Below, piece after piece: positions 48,757-60,211 of a DNA stretch of 64,000 nucleotides; position 1 is the first letter of the stretch; the number at the start of each line of letters is the position of its first letter. The position numbers were made by a program, and so were the translations under genes. Location of the stretch: contig NC_079415.1 of the NCBI RefSeq assembly GCF_026213295.1, positions 21,647,847 to 21,711,846 of the forward strand, in the 5' to 3' direction. This DNA is from Gadus chalcogrammus. Taxonomy: Eukaryota; Chordata; Actinopteri; Gadiformes; Gadidae. The notes beneath the pieces were generated by a model, which saw nothing but the letters and a program-made list of their open reading frames with translations, did no database searches and was not told where the DNA came from.

Positions 48757-48800
48757 TTACACATAAGTCTCCTGTATCCCGAAATGTGTTTTCAACTTAA

Positions 48801-49154
48801 AAGGTGGGGTAAGCGATTCTGGAGAATGTTTATTGACAATCACTTTTTGTCAAAATCAGTGATTATCTCCTCACAATCTGCTACCTGTCTGTACTCTGTG
48901 TGCTGAAAAAGAATCTGGTGTTGATACACAGCCTAGGCTCTGTAAACGGGCATGTTGCTTGCTACGATGGGCCCCCTTTTTCTTTACATTTCCTATGTTT
49001 ACATAACAGTTTACAAAGCCTAGGCTGTGTATTAACACTTGCTACTTTTTCAGCACACACAGTGTAGACAGGTAGTGGATCATGAGTTAATATCCAGTGG
49101 TTTGACAAACAGTGATTTTGTCAACAAACATTCTCCAGAATCACTGACCCCACC
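48801..49154. mobile_element. Palindromic TTAA MITE 2
   Basis: Arms begin AAGGTGGGGTAAGCGATTC and mirror GAATCACTGACCCCACC. TTAA is present at 48797-48800 and 49155-49158. The inner arms share GCCTAGGCT and CTTTTTCAGCACACA-type motifs. Confidence 0.8.
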
Positions 49155-49439
49155 TTAAAGTATTGTTTTTCATTCAAAACTGATTTATGAACGGCTCATT
49201 GGGCCAGATGCTTTCAGTTTTGAGTTAAAGCTCTGAAGTTGAGTTAAAGCTCTGAAGTAAAAAAAATTCTGTTTTAACTACTGCAATTTGCACTGCTTGT
49301 TGTTGTCCTTTCAACCAATGTTTTTTCAAAAAGAATACATTGGTTGAAAGGCACAATGAATTGAGAATATAAACTTAACTGTAAAATAAACATGTATTCT
49401 GAATAATTGTAATTCGTTTTGTCTTTGAATTTATGGGTA

Positions 49440-49685
49440 TGCCTCCTTAAGGTACATAATGTCATGTCCCCCCAGCTGTACCTCATTAGGGACCAACTCT
49501 GTACCTTTCCAATGGGTACATTTTTGTCACTAGGGGTACAGAAATGTTATTTTAGAGGTACAGAAAAGAAGGTACAAATGTGTACCAATGTTTAAGGTAC
49601 AGTGTTGTACCATGCTAAGGTACCACTGGGGGTACAAAGAATTTGTACCCTTTTAGGACCATTCCTGTACCTTGATTTCTTAGGG
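49440..49685. repeat. GGTAC-rich dispersed repeat
   Basis: Many alternating GGTACA and TGTACC motifs in both orientations over about 240 bp, giving numerous short hairpins. Looks like a non-autonomous DNA transposon or MITE; termini not resolved. Confidence 0.6.
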
Positions 49686-49686
49686 T

Positions 49687-50670
49687 GTATGTGGAACAAG
49701 TTTTGGAGCTCTAGATTCAACAATGGCGACACTAATGAAATTAATGGGAACAAAAAATTCTTAAAAATAAGATGGGATATATTTTTCCAAACTAAAGGTT
49801 GTAGTAAGACCATATAGAGGCCGTGCCTATGTGGAACAAGTTTTGGAGCTCTGAGTCAACAATGGCGACGCTATTGAAATTGTTGCTGAATAGAAATTTC
49901 TCAAAAATAAAAGGAGATATATTTTTCAAAACTATAGGTTGTAGTAAGACCATAGACAGGCCGTGCCTATATGGAACAAGTTCTGGAGCTCTACACTCAA
50001 TAATGGCAACGCTATTGAAATTGTTGTAAACAAAAAATCCTTACAAATAAGATAAGATATATTTTTCCAAACTAAATGTTGTATTAAGGCCATATAGAGG
50101 CCGTGCCTATATGGAACAAGTTTTGGAGCTCTAGAGTCTATAATGGCAATGCTTTTGAAATTGTTGCCAACTAAAAAATCCTCAAAAATAAGAGGAGATA
50201 TATTTTTCGAATCTAAAGGTTGCAGTAAGACCATAGAGGGGCCGTGCCTATATTGAACACATTTTGGGGCTCTAGAGTCAACAATGGCGATGCTATTGAA
50301 ATTGTTGCCAAATAAAAAATCCTCAAAAATGAGAGAAGGTAGATTTTCAAAACTAAAGGTTGTAGTATGACCATAGTGAGGCTCTGCCTATACGGAACAA
50401 GTTCTGGATCTCGAGACTCAATAATGCCGACGCTATTGAAATTGTTGCTGAATAAAAATTCCTCAAAAATAAGAATATATATTTTTCAAAACTAAAGGTT
50501 GTTGTAAGACCATATAGAGGCTGTGCCTATATGGAACAAGTTTTGGAGCTCTAGAGTTAACAATGGCGACGCTATTGAAATCGTTGCCAACTAAAAATTC
50601 CTCAAAAATAAGAGGATATATATTTTTCAAAACTAAAGGTTGTAGTAAGACCATAGAGAGGCCGTGCCTA
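49687..50670. repeat. 140-bp satellite, seven monomers
   Basis: Monomers carrying CCGTGCCTATATGGAACAAG recur at 49821, 49961, 50101, 50242, 50382, 50521 and 50662, i.e. almost exactly every 140 bp. Divergence between monomers is clear, so the array is old. Each contains AACAATGGCGACGCTATTGA and an A-rich second half. Confidence 0.93.
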
Positions 50671-50810
50671 TCCACCTTATTCCACGCGTAAACAAGGGGG
50701 GTGCCATATTGTTTCCGTTTTGTGTTCTATCTTCCGGTTGAGCAACTCCATTATCAAGTCCATTATCATTAGCAAGTCCATTATCAGTGCAGTTAGCAAT
50801 TTTAGTCAAG

Positions 50811-51694
50811 ATGACCAGCATTATTTGTTCCGTGCGGGGCTGCCATAACAACTGGAATAAAAGGGGGCCTGCCCGTAATTCCGACACCTCATTGTTCCGA
50901 CGCCTCAATGGTCCGAAATATTTCCCATTAGATCGACATGCCATTATGCCGACGGTTAAATGTTACGAAACGGAACCCATTGGTACGAAGGGCTGTTTGT
51001 CCGACTTTTCAAAAAGGAGGCGCATTAGGCCGACGGTTCAATATACCGAATAGTTCTACATATAAAGAGTTTCATACCTCGCTCGCCCTCTCTCTCGCTC
51101 TCTCTCGTCACTTTGCTCTCCAATATTCATCGTGAACGTGATATGTAGGCCTAGGTTGTATTTTGGTGCTTAGTGTGAGAGAGAAAGAGAGAGAGGTATA
51201 AAACTCTTTATATGTAGGCCTATTCGGCATATTGAACCATCGGCCTAATGCGACTCTTATTTGACTTATCGGACAAACGGCCCTTCGGAACAATGCGTTC
51301 TGTTTTCGTAACATTGAACCATCGGCATAGTGGCATGTCGATCTAATGGTAAATATTATAAACATTGAGACGTCGGAACAATGAGGCGTCGGAATTACGG
51401 CATGGCACCAATAAAATACGGGTGTCCTTGCAACAATACTATGCTGTACACGTGAAAACCAGGGCAGAATGTTGGGGGGCAACCTTCAATCTTCATCCTC
51501 CGCCATCCAGAGATGAGGAACGGCGTATGTGGCTAAAGGCGCTAAATTTGAAGAACCCTGCGAAAAAGCCCTACTCTGTTCTTTTCATTTTGTGGACGGC
51601 AGACCATCAGACCAACACTCATACCCCGAGAAGTGGTTCGGATATGTTATTCCTCTGGCGAAAAAGGCTTGTCGGATGCTTGTGAGGCTCCAAG
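50811..51694 (+). pseudogene. THAP exon of second DDE_4 transposon, split by a MITE
   Basis: ATG at 50811 begins MTSIICSVRGCHNNWNK, the first part of a THAP domain with two cysteines. After the inserted MITE (50863-51409) it continues IRVSLQQYYAVHVKTR, ATFNLHPPPSRDEERRMWLK and NPAKKPY, then in another frame CSFHFVDGRPSDQ and YPEKWFGY. So besides the insertion there is a one-base frameshift at about 51574, just before the closing C-x2-H. A donor (CAAG|gtaagg) follows at 51694. It pairs with the transposase exon at 53980. Confidence 0.8.
50863..51409. mobile_element. Palindromic MITE inside the THAP exon
   Basis: About 547 bp with long imperfect inverted arms: CCCGTAATTCCGAC and CAATGAGGCGTCGGAATTAC, TCGACATGCCATTATGCCGA and its mirror CGGCATAGTGGCATGTCGA. 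Flanked by AATAAAA on both sides (50856-50862 and 51410-51416), a 7-bp duplication. The arms meet at a stretch of CTCTCTCGCTC and its complement. Confidence 0.88.
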
Positions 51695-52852
51695 GTAAGG
51701 TAACATTTTAGCACTAACAGCTATCAATTTCGCTAGTCGTTAGCCAGCTAGCGTCTAATGAGTATGATCAGCATATACCCGTAACTATGCCTTGGCTTGA
51801 CCTCAATAAATGAACAGCATTACAAGATCAGATCAGTTCGAGGCTATCTAATTTGATGTCCAGGACTGGTTATGTTGAAAGGCAGCAAAATGAATAACCT
51901 TATCGTTGATAACTTACTGACGTCTGATTAGGGATGGGAATTTATAAGAATTTCACGATTCCGATACCGATTCTGCTTATCGATCCGATTCCTTATCGAC
52001 TCTCTTATCGATTCTCATTGGCTGAGAAAATAAGTACAAATGTGTTTGTTTGTATTAAATCTCTTTAATATCTGATCAGAAGTGCGTCTAGTATTAGGAA
52101 ATTGTACATTTTCAAATTAATTGCTCTAGACAAAAAAATATATATTTGGCTTTTTAAGCCCAAATGCCATCATTATGTGCCATAAAACTAAAAACACAGA
52201 CTGAAAACAGTCAAGTAAGAGCTTGTGCCTTTTGGAATACTAACAGTGCTCATTTGCATTCAACTTGTAACAGAATTCAACTGACAAAATGAAGCATTGA
52301 TTAGACAGAGATTTATTAGATGGGCCTACCTAATAAACCGTTGGAACACACAAGACCGGAAACCATAGCAACGTCGGTAAACAAACCCCGATAACCCCAA
52401 TCCCTATGAGAGCTCCCCACGCTACGGCCATCTGGAGGCGCACAGAGCTGTTGGCCGTGATATTATCGATACAATTATATTATATTATATACTATTATAT
52501 ATAGAGCTCCGGGAGTCGCAAACGGCAACAATCACTTTCTCCTCCATGCTGCAGTTCACCCCGGACTGCACTGCACTGAGTTTGACGGTTGAACGCTGAT
52601 TGGCTGTCATCACGCGAAATTCGCGTCAAACTTGTCGGCGGTTTTCACTCGCGAAAAATTCGCCCGATACGCGTCGCTACGTTCACTTTGTATGGGATCT
52701 TGTCGCCCCGTCGCGTTTGGTGTGAACGCACAATGCGCTTCTGCCTCGGCAGCGCCATGTTTGCTGCGTTCTGAACCAAAACAAAGCAGCGTATGTGTGA
52801 CGTCATGACGCATTTGCCGCGACCGACCGGAACCGATAAGCGAAATCGTTAA

Positions 52853-53870
52853 AGGACAATTCCGGTAAATCCCTTTCTGGTTTGTTTAGGATGAAATAGA
52901 GTGGGTGACACCGAAATTTGAACTATTAGTCCTTTCTCGGGTATTTGGCTCATTTTAAATCGCTCCTGCCTGCTTCACAATAGTTGTCTGTGTGCATACA
53001 CAAACCTGTCAACCCAGCAACCCTAAACGTTCGTTTTCAAAAATGTGCAAGTAACCGAGTGGTAAGTGGCATTCGTGAAGTTTAAAAAAAAATTATCAGC
53101 GCAATATATGGTTTCCATCCGTGTTAGTTGCTAATTGGAACTATTTTTTCAGATACCTCACAACCGCATATAAACTTCCGCACAAGGTCCCACTCCGTGC
53201 AGCACCTACTTTCGACTTCCGTCGGCATCTGCCTGCACTTCCCACAGGCACACCACCAATTTCCCGTGATCCTGGGGACCGCTTCAGCCGGAGCTTCAGG
53301 CGCCTCCGTAGCCCTAGCCTCCATCTCACGTAGCTCCTCTTGGGTGAATTCTGGTTCAAAACTATATCCTCTGCCGTCAAACTCAAAATCGAGTGCGTCC
53401 TCCAGAAGCAACCTTTCATAATCCATTTTCAGTGATTTTCTATGTGATTTTCCCTAATTCGAGGTGCTCACGGTACAAGACTTCAAACCAACGTAAACAG
53501 CCCACCTTCCCGGTTCGGCGGAGTAATATCAACAGTCAGTAATGAGTCTTCCAACTGAAATCAACTGGCGATATATGTGCAATAAAGCACGACAGAAACC
53601 ATATATTGCGCCGATATTTTTTTTTTTAACTTCACGAATGCCACTAACCACACGGTTACTTGCACATTTTTTAAAACTAACGTTTAGGGTTGCTGGGTTG
53701 ACAGGTTTGTGTATGCACACAGACAACCATTGTGAAGCAGGCAGGAGCGATTCAAAATGAGCCAAATACCCGAGAAAGGACTAATAGTTCAAATTTCGGT
53801 GTCACCCACTCTATTTCATCCTAAACAAACCAGAAAGGGGGCTCAATGTTCAAAATACCGGAATTGTCCT
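52853..53870 (-). mobile_element. 1.0-kb TTAA (Kolobok-like) element with a gene exon
   Basis: TTAA at 52849-52852 and 53871-53874. Inverted ends start AGGACAATTCCGGTA and extend about 250 bp, including CTAATAGTTCAAATTTCGGTG, shortened here to its first bases, and TTTGTGTATGCACACAGACA. The interior carries one exon with a cysteine-rich domain (53157-53426). TTAA duplication fits Kolobok. Confidence 0.87.
53157..53426 (-). CDS. Exon encoding a P2X7-C-terminus-like cysteine domain
   Basis: ATG at 53426 begins MDYERLLLEDALDFEFDGRG, has an acidic/alanine-rich linker (EELREMEARATEAPEAPAE), then GNWWCACGKCRQMPTEVESR followed by CCTEWDLV. The CxCxxC...CC spacing is that of the zinc-binding cytoplasmic domain of the P2X7 receptor, also found in fish transposon-derived proteins. 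A donor (GAG|gtatctg) lies at 53157, so the protein continues in an unseen exon. No receptor sequence is present. In this context it is probably transposon cargo or a DNA/protein-binding module. Confidence 0.7.
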
Positions 53871-53979
53871 TTAAGCAGGCTTGCTAATGATTCCAAGGAA
53901 TCGGTTGACTTGGCACCGGTTCTGAACAAGAACCGGTTCTCGATTCCCATCCCTACGTCTGATGCTGTCATTTCTACAG

Positions 53980-54960
53980 AACCCTCAACCAGCTCTGCAA
54001 TCCAGGAGACTGATTGGATGACACACTGTGATGCTTCTACACAGGGGAAGTATACATTCATGGAAGATCACATCTATGCTGTCAGTCACTCACTCCATTG
54101 TCCTCTCCTCCATGACCAGGCAACACAGTGTCCTGAACAACATCTTGTACACACCGAACTTCTCTGGAATGATCGGCTGTGTCTACCCCACACTGGGTTG
54201 TCAGTGGATGCCTTTGAGGCTTTATCCGACGACCTGAAAGAAGGATGCAGCATCTCTCAGCTACATCCCAAGGATCAACTGTTGATGACCCTGATGGAGC
54301 TCCGGCTGAACCTATTGCAGGACGACATCGCAGAGAGGTTCAGAGTGTCTCAGTCTGTGGTCAGTAGGATAATCTCTCAGTGGCTGGACTTCATGGAGGA
54401 GAAGATGAGGTGCTATGTTCCACGGCTGCCCAGGGAGACGATCCAGGCAACGATGCCACAGAGCTTCAAGGAACATTATCCATTAACCACATGTGTAATT
54501 GACTGTTCTGAGACCCCTCTTCAGAAGGCTCACAAGCTGGACTCAAGAGGCGAGTCTTACAATCATTACTATGGACATAATACAATCAAGTTCCTCATAG
54601 CTATTGCACCATGTGGTTTGATTATGTTCATCCCTCCAGCATATGGTGGGAGATGCAGTGACAAGTTCATCACAGCCAACTCAGGGTTTCTGGAGTATCT
54701 GCGTCCAGGTGATGAGGTGATGGCTGACCGAGGATTTGTTATCCAAGATCTTCTGTTTGAACGTAAAGTCAAGCTCGTCCTGCCATCTTTCACCAGAAGT
54801 GGCCTTCCCTTGTCCGAAGAAGACACCACCAACACGAGGCGCATAGCCACGAGAGGGTCATACGCCGCCTGAAGGACTACAGAATAGTCTCTTAAACAGT
54901 GCTAATTAACCTTGCCCCGAAATTTGACAAGATTCTGAGAGTCTGCAGGTCTATCTTCGT
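53980..54960 (+). pseudogene. DDE_4 transposase exon, second family
   Basis: Begins after an acceptor (tttctacag|A). It has a helix-turn-helix-like part (DIAERFRVSQSVVSRIISQW) and the catalytic core with Asp in CVIDCSET, NTIKFLIAIAPCG, and Asp in VMADRGF. One base is missing at about 54851, so NTRRIA changes frame right before the expected HERV with the catalytic Glu; the correct frame is seen at once downstream (ERVIRRLKDYRIVS). A further TAA follows at 54893. It is only distantly related to the array transposase (4799-5954). No YqaJ partner is nearby. Confidence 0.85.
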
Positions 54961-55237
54961 GGGGACATATACAAGAAGATGAGGAATAAGATGTTCAATC
55001 AGTTGCTATGGTTACATGGTTAAAATGTTGTCTCTATTGTTTATCTTGTTCATTTTTACAAATCTATACCAAACTTTAACTTCTATCTGTATTTTTATAC
55101 ACAAACGTGATGTCTTTGTCAGATTCAACAAAATAAACTTGACACGAGGCATGCTAATGCTTTAATGATTGAGTTAATGCTTTGACATAATACTAAAATC
55201 TAATTACATTAAAAACAATAGCCAATAATATGTACTA

Positions 55238-55600
55238 GGGCTGTGCGATCAATCGAATTTTGATCACGATTTCGATTCTTGTTTGAAACAATCTCCAAAT
55301 TAATAAAATCTAGTTGAAACGATTCTTTTGGAATTTTCCGTTTTCCGTTTTGAGACGGGCATGCGCAATTCAGTCCCTCCCCAAAGGGACTGAATTGCAG
55401 TCCATCCTTTGGGGATGGACTGCAATTCGTACAAAAAGGGTAGAACGAGTTCTATAATATGGCAACACTACGGATTTGAAGAAGCAGACGAGGCACAGGC
55501 CCACACAATGTGCAAAATCTGCTACAATGTTGTATCGGCACCCCTTGGAAGCACGACAAACTTGTATAATCACCTAACCATCCTAAAAAACAATCTGTTA
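55238..55600 (+). mobile_element. hAT fragment with BED-type zinc finger
   Basis: The start TAGGGCTGTGCGATCAATCG resembles hAT ends. A frame reads SIIWQHYGFEEADEAQAHTM, then CKICYNVV and TTNLYNHL, i.e. a BED finger C-x2-C...H. It stops shortly after; the dimerisation and catalytic parts are gone. A short palindrome lies upstream (CAATTCAGTCCC ... GGGACTGAATTG). Confidence 0.7.
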
Positions 55601-55719
55601 TATTTTATCTTATTTTTTTACCACATTTACATAGTCATTGGGTCCTATTGTTCAGTCTCACAATGCTATTTGATCGTACATTTGTTTATAAGTCACGCCT
55701 TCTGGCCATGAACTCACAC

Positions 55720-56830
55720 ACCCTCTCAAGGTTTCCTTCGAACAACATCTATTGGTTTCATTGGACTGGATTCATCAGATGCATGTAAGTAAAATGTGTT
55801 TTATATATTTTTTGGTTGTTATTATAATGTCTAGAGCATGTACATATGTAGTTATTGTGGAATAGATGCATCAAATTTCATTTAGAGCTTGTTATATAAT
55901 TGTTGCAATTACACAACATTGGGTGAATGTGGTAGTCAAAATAGCTGGCTTGTTGCAGTGGGCTCAAACAGGTTGTATTCCCTCCACTTCACCACTGCCT
56001 GAAACAGAGTATTTTCTTTATACATGGATAGTATACATTCTACCCTTGTGTTGTGTTCTGGTGAAATTTGACTGATTTAAAAGTTGTATCTCTAAAAAAT
56101 GTAGTTAATTTGATTAGCCTGACCTAAAATTGGAGGGGAATCACAACATCTGTGCTGTCAAATGGTATGATAGCAGGGCCGTCGCACTTGTGTCATCCTT
56201 TGCTGGACCTGAACCTGTGCAGAAGATTCAACGCTGGGACAAAGCCAACAGAACCTACATTGAAGTTGAGAGGCCTTACATTGTTGGTGCCTACAACAAG
56301 TACATGGGAGGTGTGGATTTGTTGGACTCATTTACAGCCAAATATAAGTTCCCCATCAAATCCCGTCGCTGGTAGATGTACATCTTCTGGCACACAATCA
56401 ACCTCGCTGTGGTCAATGCCTGGCTGCTCTACAAGCGGGACTTTAAAGCGCTCAAGGTGTCTAGCAAAGTGACAATGAACAGGAGACAGTTTCAGGCACA
56501 GCTAGCATCCTCTCTCATCCTGGTAAACTCAACACTTCAAACTCCAAAGAGAGGACGGCCATCTTCTGGCAAAGGGAGCCCAGCAACACAGACAGTGACA
56601 TCAGGAAGCCCTCTGAATGCTCAGAAGAGGCCATCCAAGAGATGTGCACACCTCCCATTGGATGTACGCAAGGACCTAGTTGCCCATTTCCCAAGGAAGA
56701 CAGGGAGAGGACGCTGCAGACAGTGCAATAAGGATACACCAACACACAATGCAGAAAGTGTGATGTTCGCCTTTGCTTTTCAGACAACAGGGACTGTTTT
56801 TGGGACTTTCGCCACCAATGAAAGTCTTGA
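55720..56830 (+). pseudogene. piggyBac transposase C-terminal half
   Basis: The plus-strand frame from about 56130 contains VKWYDSRAVALVSSFAG, VERPYIVGAYNKYMGGVDLL, TAKYKFPIKSRRW and YIFWHTINLAVVNAWLLYKR, standard for the piggyBac catalytic domain. The third catalytic Asp lies in GGVDLLD. TAG at 56373-56375 interrupts RRW-MYIFW, and a one-base shift near 56730 moves the C-terminal finger (QCRKCDV, RLCFSDNRDCFWDF) into another frame. The region 55720-56100 has only a short relic and lacks the N-terminal half. Decayed relic of a family unlike the piggyBac at 43592. Confidence 0.82.
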
Positions 56831-57189
56831 TGACCAATGTCATGAAAAGAAAAAAAGAGGGGAAAAACTTGAGTTTTATCTTGTTTTAATATTTTTAATA
56901 TTTTTAATAAATGACTTCATAAAAATATGACTAATGTGTGATTATTATTAATGTTATATACCGTTATGGGGCCAAGTAAGCAATCAACCCTGCAAATGAA
57001 CCCTTAGTTGTACAAACCCTTAGAGTATAAATACAGAAATCCTGCTCCTAACTAAGCCCAATGTTGCAATATTACAAAATTTCTCTAAAAACGTACATAA
57101 ACTTTTTTTTTTTTTAAACTCTTTAATTACTGCATCAAAGGCCACCTACAACAACATCTGAAAGGTAATATAATTATTTTTTTAGGTTT

Positions 57190-57660
57190 TCCTATATTTG
57201 GGTCTTACACACTTCGGTTACCTCGATTGGTGCGCGGCTGGATCTAAATGAGGCCAACTTACTTGAACAATCCAACAAGCTGGAAGCGCAAGAGTTGGTC
57301 ATCAACGCCTTGGATAATAAATTAGAGGAGGCCCTGATCACTATAGACAATCTGGAGAACCGATCCAGGAGAAGGAATCTCCGTTTGCTTCACCTGCCGG
57401 AGAAGAGTGAGGCAGGCTACAGCATGGAGGCCTACCTGGCAAAGATCCTCTCATCTCTCCTATCCATTCCTCTGAAGGAAAACGACATCGAAATCGCCCA
57501 CAGAATCGGCCCATTGGTCAAGAACGTCCCCAGGCCTCGCACGGTGATCTTTAAGCTCCATCATCTGCAAAAGAAGCTCTCCATTGTGGAGACAGCCGGA
57601 TCCATCGTGCTGGAGCCCACTGACCTGTCCGGCGTGAGGCTACGGATCTCAGAGGACATA
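57190..57660 (+). pseudogene. L1-type ORF1 protein fragment
   Basis: Open frame with a coiled-coil end (LLEQSNKLEAQELVINALDN) leading to LENRSRRRNLRLLHLPEKSE, an RRM-like part and PRPRTVIFKLHH. This is the RNA-binding core of LINE-1 ORF1. It stops where the next repeat begins; no ORF2 follows, so it is a fragment. Confidence 0.8.
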
Positions 57661-57662
57661 TC

Positions 57663-58060
57663 GGTGCGTAACCCAGTAATACATTATGATTTACCATGTA
57701 TTTACCGGGTAACTACCTCTATTTACCTTCTTATTACCAGTGGTAATTACCCGGTAATACACTATGATTTACCATGTATGTACCGGGTAAATACCTAGTA
57801 ATTAGGGGACTGTAAAAGGAAGGGTTACCGTAATACGTTTAGTATGGTTAGGATTAGTAGAGTTAGTAATAAGGTAAGTATGGTTTGGGTTAGAAGGGAG
57901 GGTTAGTAGTGGTAGTAATAGTTATTAAGGTTAGGGTTAGTAGAGTTAAGGTTAGTATGGTTAGGCTGAGTAGGGTTAGGGTTAGTAGAGTAAGTAATAC
58001 GTTTAGTATGGTTAGGATTAGTAGAGTTAGCAATAAGGTAAGAAAGGTCCTGGAGCAGCA
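57663..58060. repeat. GGTAAT inverted repeats and GGTTAG-type simple repeat
   Basis: 57663-57800 contains TACCATGTATTTACCGGGTA twice with small changes. 57835-58060 is a degenerate array of GGTTAGTA/GGTTAGGG words with CAGCAGCAGCAG at the end. It resembles interstitial telomere-like sequence only loosely. Confidence 0.75.
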
Positions 58061-58183
58061 GCAGCAGAGAGAGGTAATGTTTCCCGAAGCTCCGCTAGGC
58101 ATTGGAAAAAACTACTTAATTCATCGATCAGATCTACTTTATCTTATTTTATTTCATGATCATAATACCTAACAGTATATAGT

Positions 58184-59987
58184 TTGTTTTCGTCGTCCTC
58201 CATCGCTCGATTCAACAATACATTTTGGCACTTTTTACTCCCGGATCAGACCGCAGAAAAAGACTTGGACTTTCCTATCGCCAACATGCCTCTGTACTCG
58301 GATATCTCAGGCACGGAGACTGGGAAATGCACAGACTGCACCAAACTGCGACAGACGGTGGCTTTAATGGAAACGAGACTAGCAGCATTAGAAAAATGCA
58401 AAGGACCCCTACAGGATACAGTGCCGATGGGTGAGTTTGCTGAGCTCACTCAGATACAGCAAGATGATCAAAGCTACACTGTATCCTTCCCGAAGCTGGA
58501 CAAGAGAGAGACAGTTCCAGCTGCGTTTCACTGGCACAGAGTCGGCGCTAAGCCAAAACGACATACCAAAGTGAATCAACAAGATCACTCAACGCCAAAT
58601 GCTAAACTACCCAAAGCTAAAGTTATCAGCCGGATTAGCCCGTCACTGAAATTAACCCTGCCACTGAAGAACCGGTTCCTGCCACTTCAAGAGTCCACGA
58701 ACGAGCCTGCCACCCATGCACCCCTGAGCCCCGAGATGCGTCCGGACGGACAGTGCGGACAGAGACGGAACATGAACCAGTCGCCATGGAGGCGAGCTGC
58801 GCATGCCTCGGCCATCTGTGCACCCCTGACCCCTGAAATGTGTCCGGACAGACGGTACGGACAGACATGGAACAACCAGCCGCCACGGAGGCGGGCTGCG
58901 CATGTGTCTGCCACCGTCCAACAAGGGCCCATCTCAGAGGAAGCAGATGAACCAGACACTCTGATTATAGGAGACTCAACCATCAAGGATATAACCGGTA
59001 AGAAGATCAAAACATGCAACTTCCCATATGGAATGGTTAGTGATATCAACCATAAACTAGCCAAAAATCATATTGGAAAACCCCAAAATCTCACAGATTA
59101 TTGTGCATGCAGGATTTAATGATATTCAAAGAGAACAGTCAGAACTTCTGAAGAGGGATTACACTGATCTATTGGATACACTGGACAAAATACACATCAA
59201 CTCATTCTTCAGTGGACCCATACCAGCAGTTGACAGGGGAATAAACAGATTCAGTCGTCTACTTGCACTGAATACATGGCTTTCCAGAGTCTGCAATGAA
59301 AGAGGAAGGGGCTTTATTGACAATTTCAACTTATTCTGGGGGCGCAAATATCTTTTCAGAGCAGATGGCCTACACCCAAACAGGTTAGGCTCAAAACTGT
59401 TGAGGGACAATCTTCTCTTCTCGCTTTACGCACAGGCCACAATCTTGCCATGGTCTGACGCACAGACCACAATCAGAGCACAGGTTGAGAAGAAGCGAGA
59501 CTACAGCCTCCCCCACACATCTACTCTGCCACTATCTGACACACAGATAGCAGACAGCCCACAGACCTTGAAGAGAGACAACAGCCCGCCCGACGCCATC
59601 AACACTGTGCCTTCCCCAATCGCTGATGCTGGCTTGACGAGGAACGGCCACCCCCCTCCTCTGCATTACAGACCAAAGACCTTGAAGAGAGACAACAGCC
59701 TGCCTGACACCATGGACACCGTGCCCTCCCCCATCGCCGATGCTGGCTTGGCGAGGAACGGCCACCCCCCTCCTCATCTCTCCCATAGCCACAACAACTC
59801 CAGCTCCACTGTCTCCTCCCTTTGCGATTTTCCAGCTGAATTTAAGAAACAGGAATATGTAGGCATCAAACTTGCATCTGTGTCAATGATAGCATCGCCA
59901 GGTCATTCCCACAGGCTGATAACACCAAAGCGGAGGGCGCCCCAGCCCCCCGCCCCCTGTACTGATAGTAGTCCTGAGTATTACTGA
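58184..59987 (+). pseudogene. L2/CR1-type LINE ORF1 with SGNH esterase domain
   Basis: Two overlapping frames form one protein. The first part has a cysteine-coil start (CTDCTKLRQTVALMETRLAA), a basic linker with two near-repeats (PEMRPDGQCG, PEMCPDRRYG) and LIIGDSTIKDI, where the Ser is the SGNH nucleophile. About one base off at 59065, the second part has ISQIIVHAGFNDIQ (block III Asn), ALNTWLSRVCNERG and RADGLHPNRLGS with the catalytic Asp-x-x-His (DGLHPN). The C-terminal tail contains two ~90-bp near-repeats (PSPIADAGL...RNGHPPP). Esterase-type ORF1 proteins occur in CR1/L2 clade LINEs. A single frameshift disables it. Confidence 0.82.
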
Positions 59988-60211
59988 GACAAAAAAGGGT
60001 TCAGCCGTAGACAAAGTATAAAGGACGTTTTGCATAATCTGCTGAACCCAAGGTTGCCTATGTCAAAACATGGCAACTTTTGCATTCCTGCTGTAACCAC
60101 TAAGAAATAAACAAAGGGAAACTTAGACACACTGCTAACCTCACAAATCTCATGCATATTTCCTCCAAACCAAAAACAACCTTAAAGCCTATCAACAACA
60201 CCATCAGGATG

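Larger units (their letters stand above)
51929..53955. mobile_element. hAT-type element in transposon intron
   Basis: 8-bp duplication CGTCTGAT at 51921-51928 and 53956-53963, with ends TAGGGATGGGAA and TTCCCATCCCTA. Near the ends are runs of CGATTCTCATTGG- and GAATCGGTT-like motifs. No hAT transposase is recognisable; most of the middle is non-coding plus the nested TTAA element. Confidence 0.88.

Noticed and set aside
57835..58060. Interstitial telomere sequence
   Set aside because: Words are mixed GGTTAGTA and GGTTAGGG with many variants; no clean TTAGGG run.
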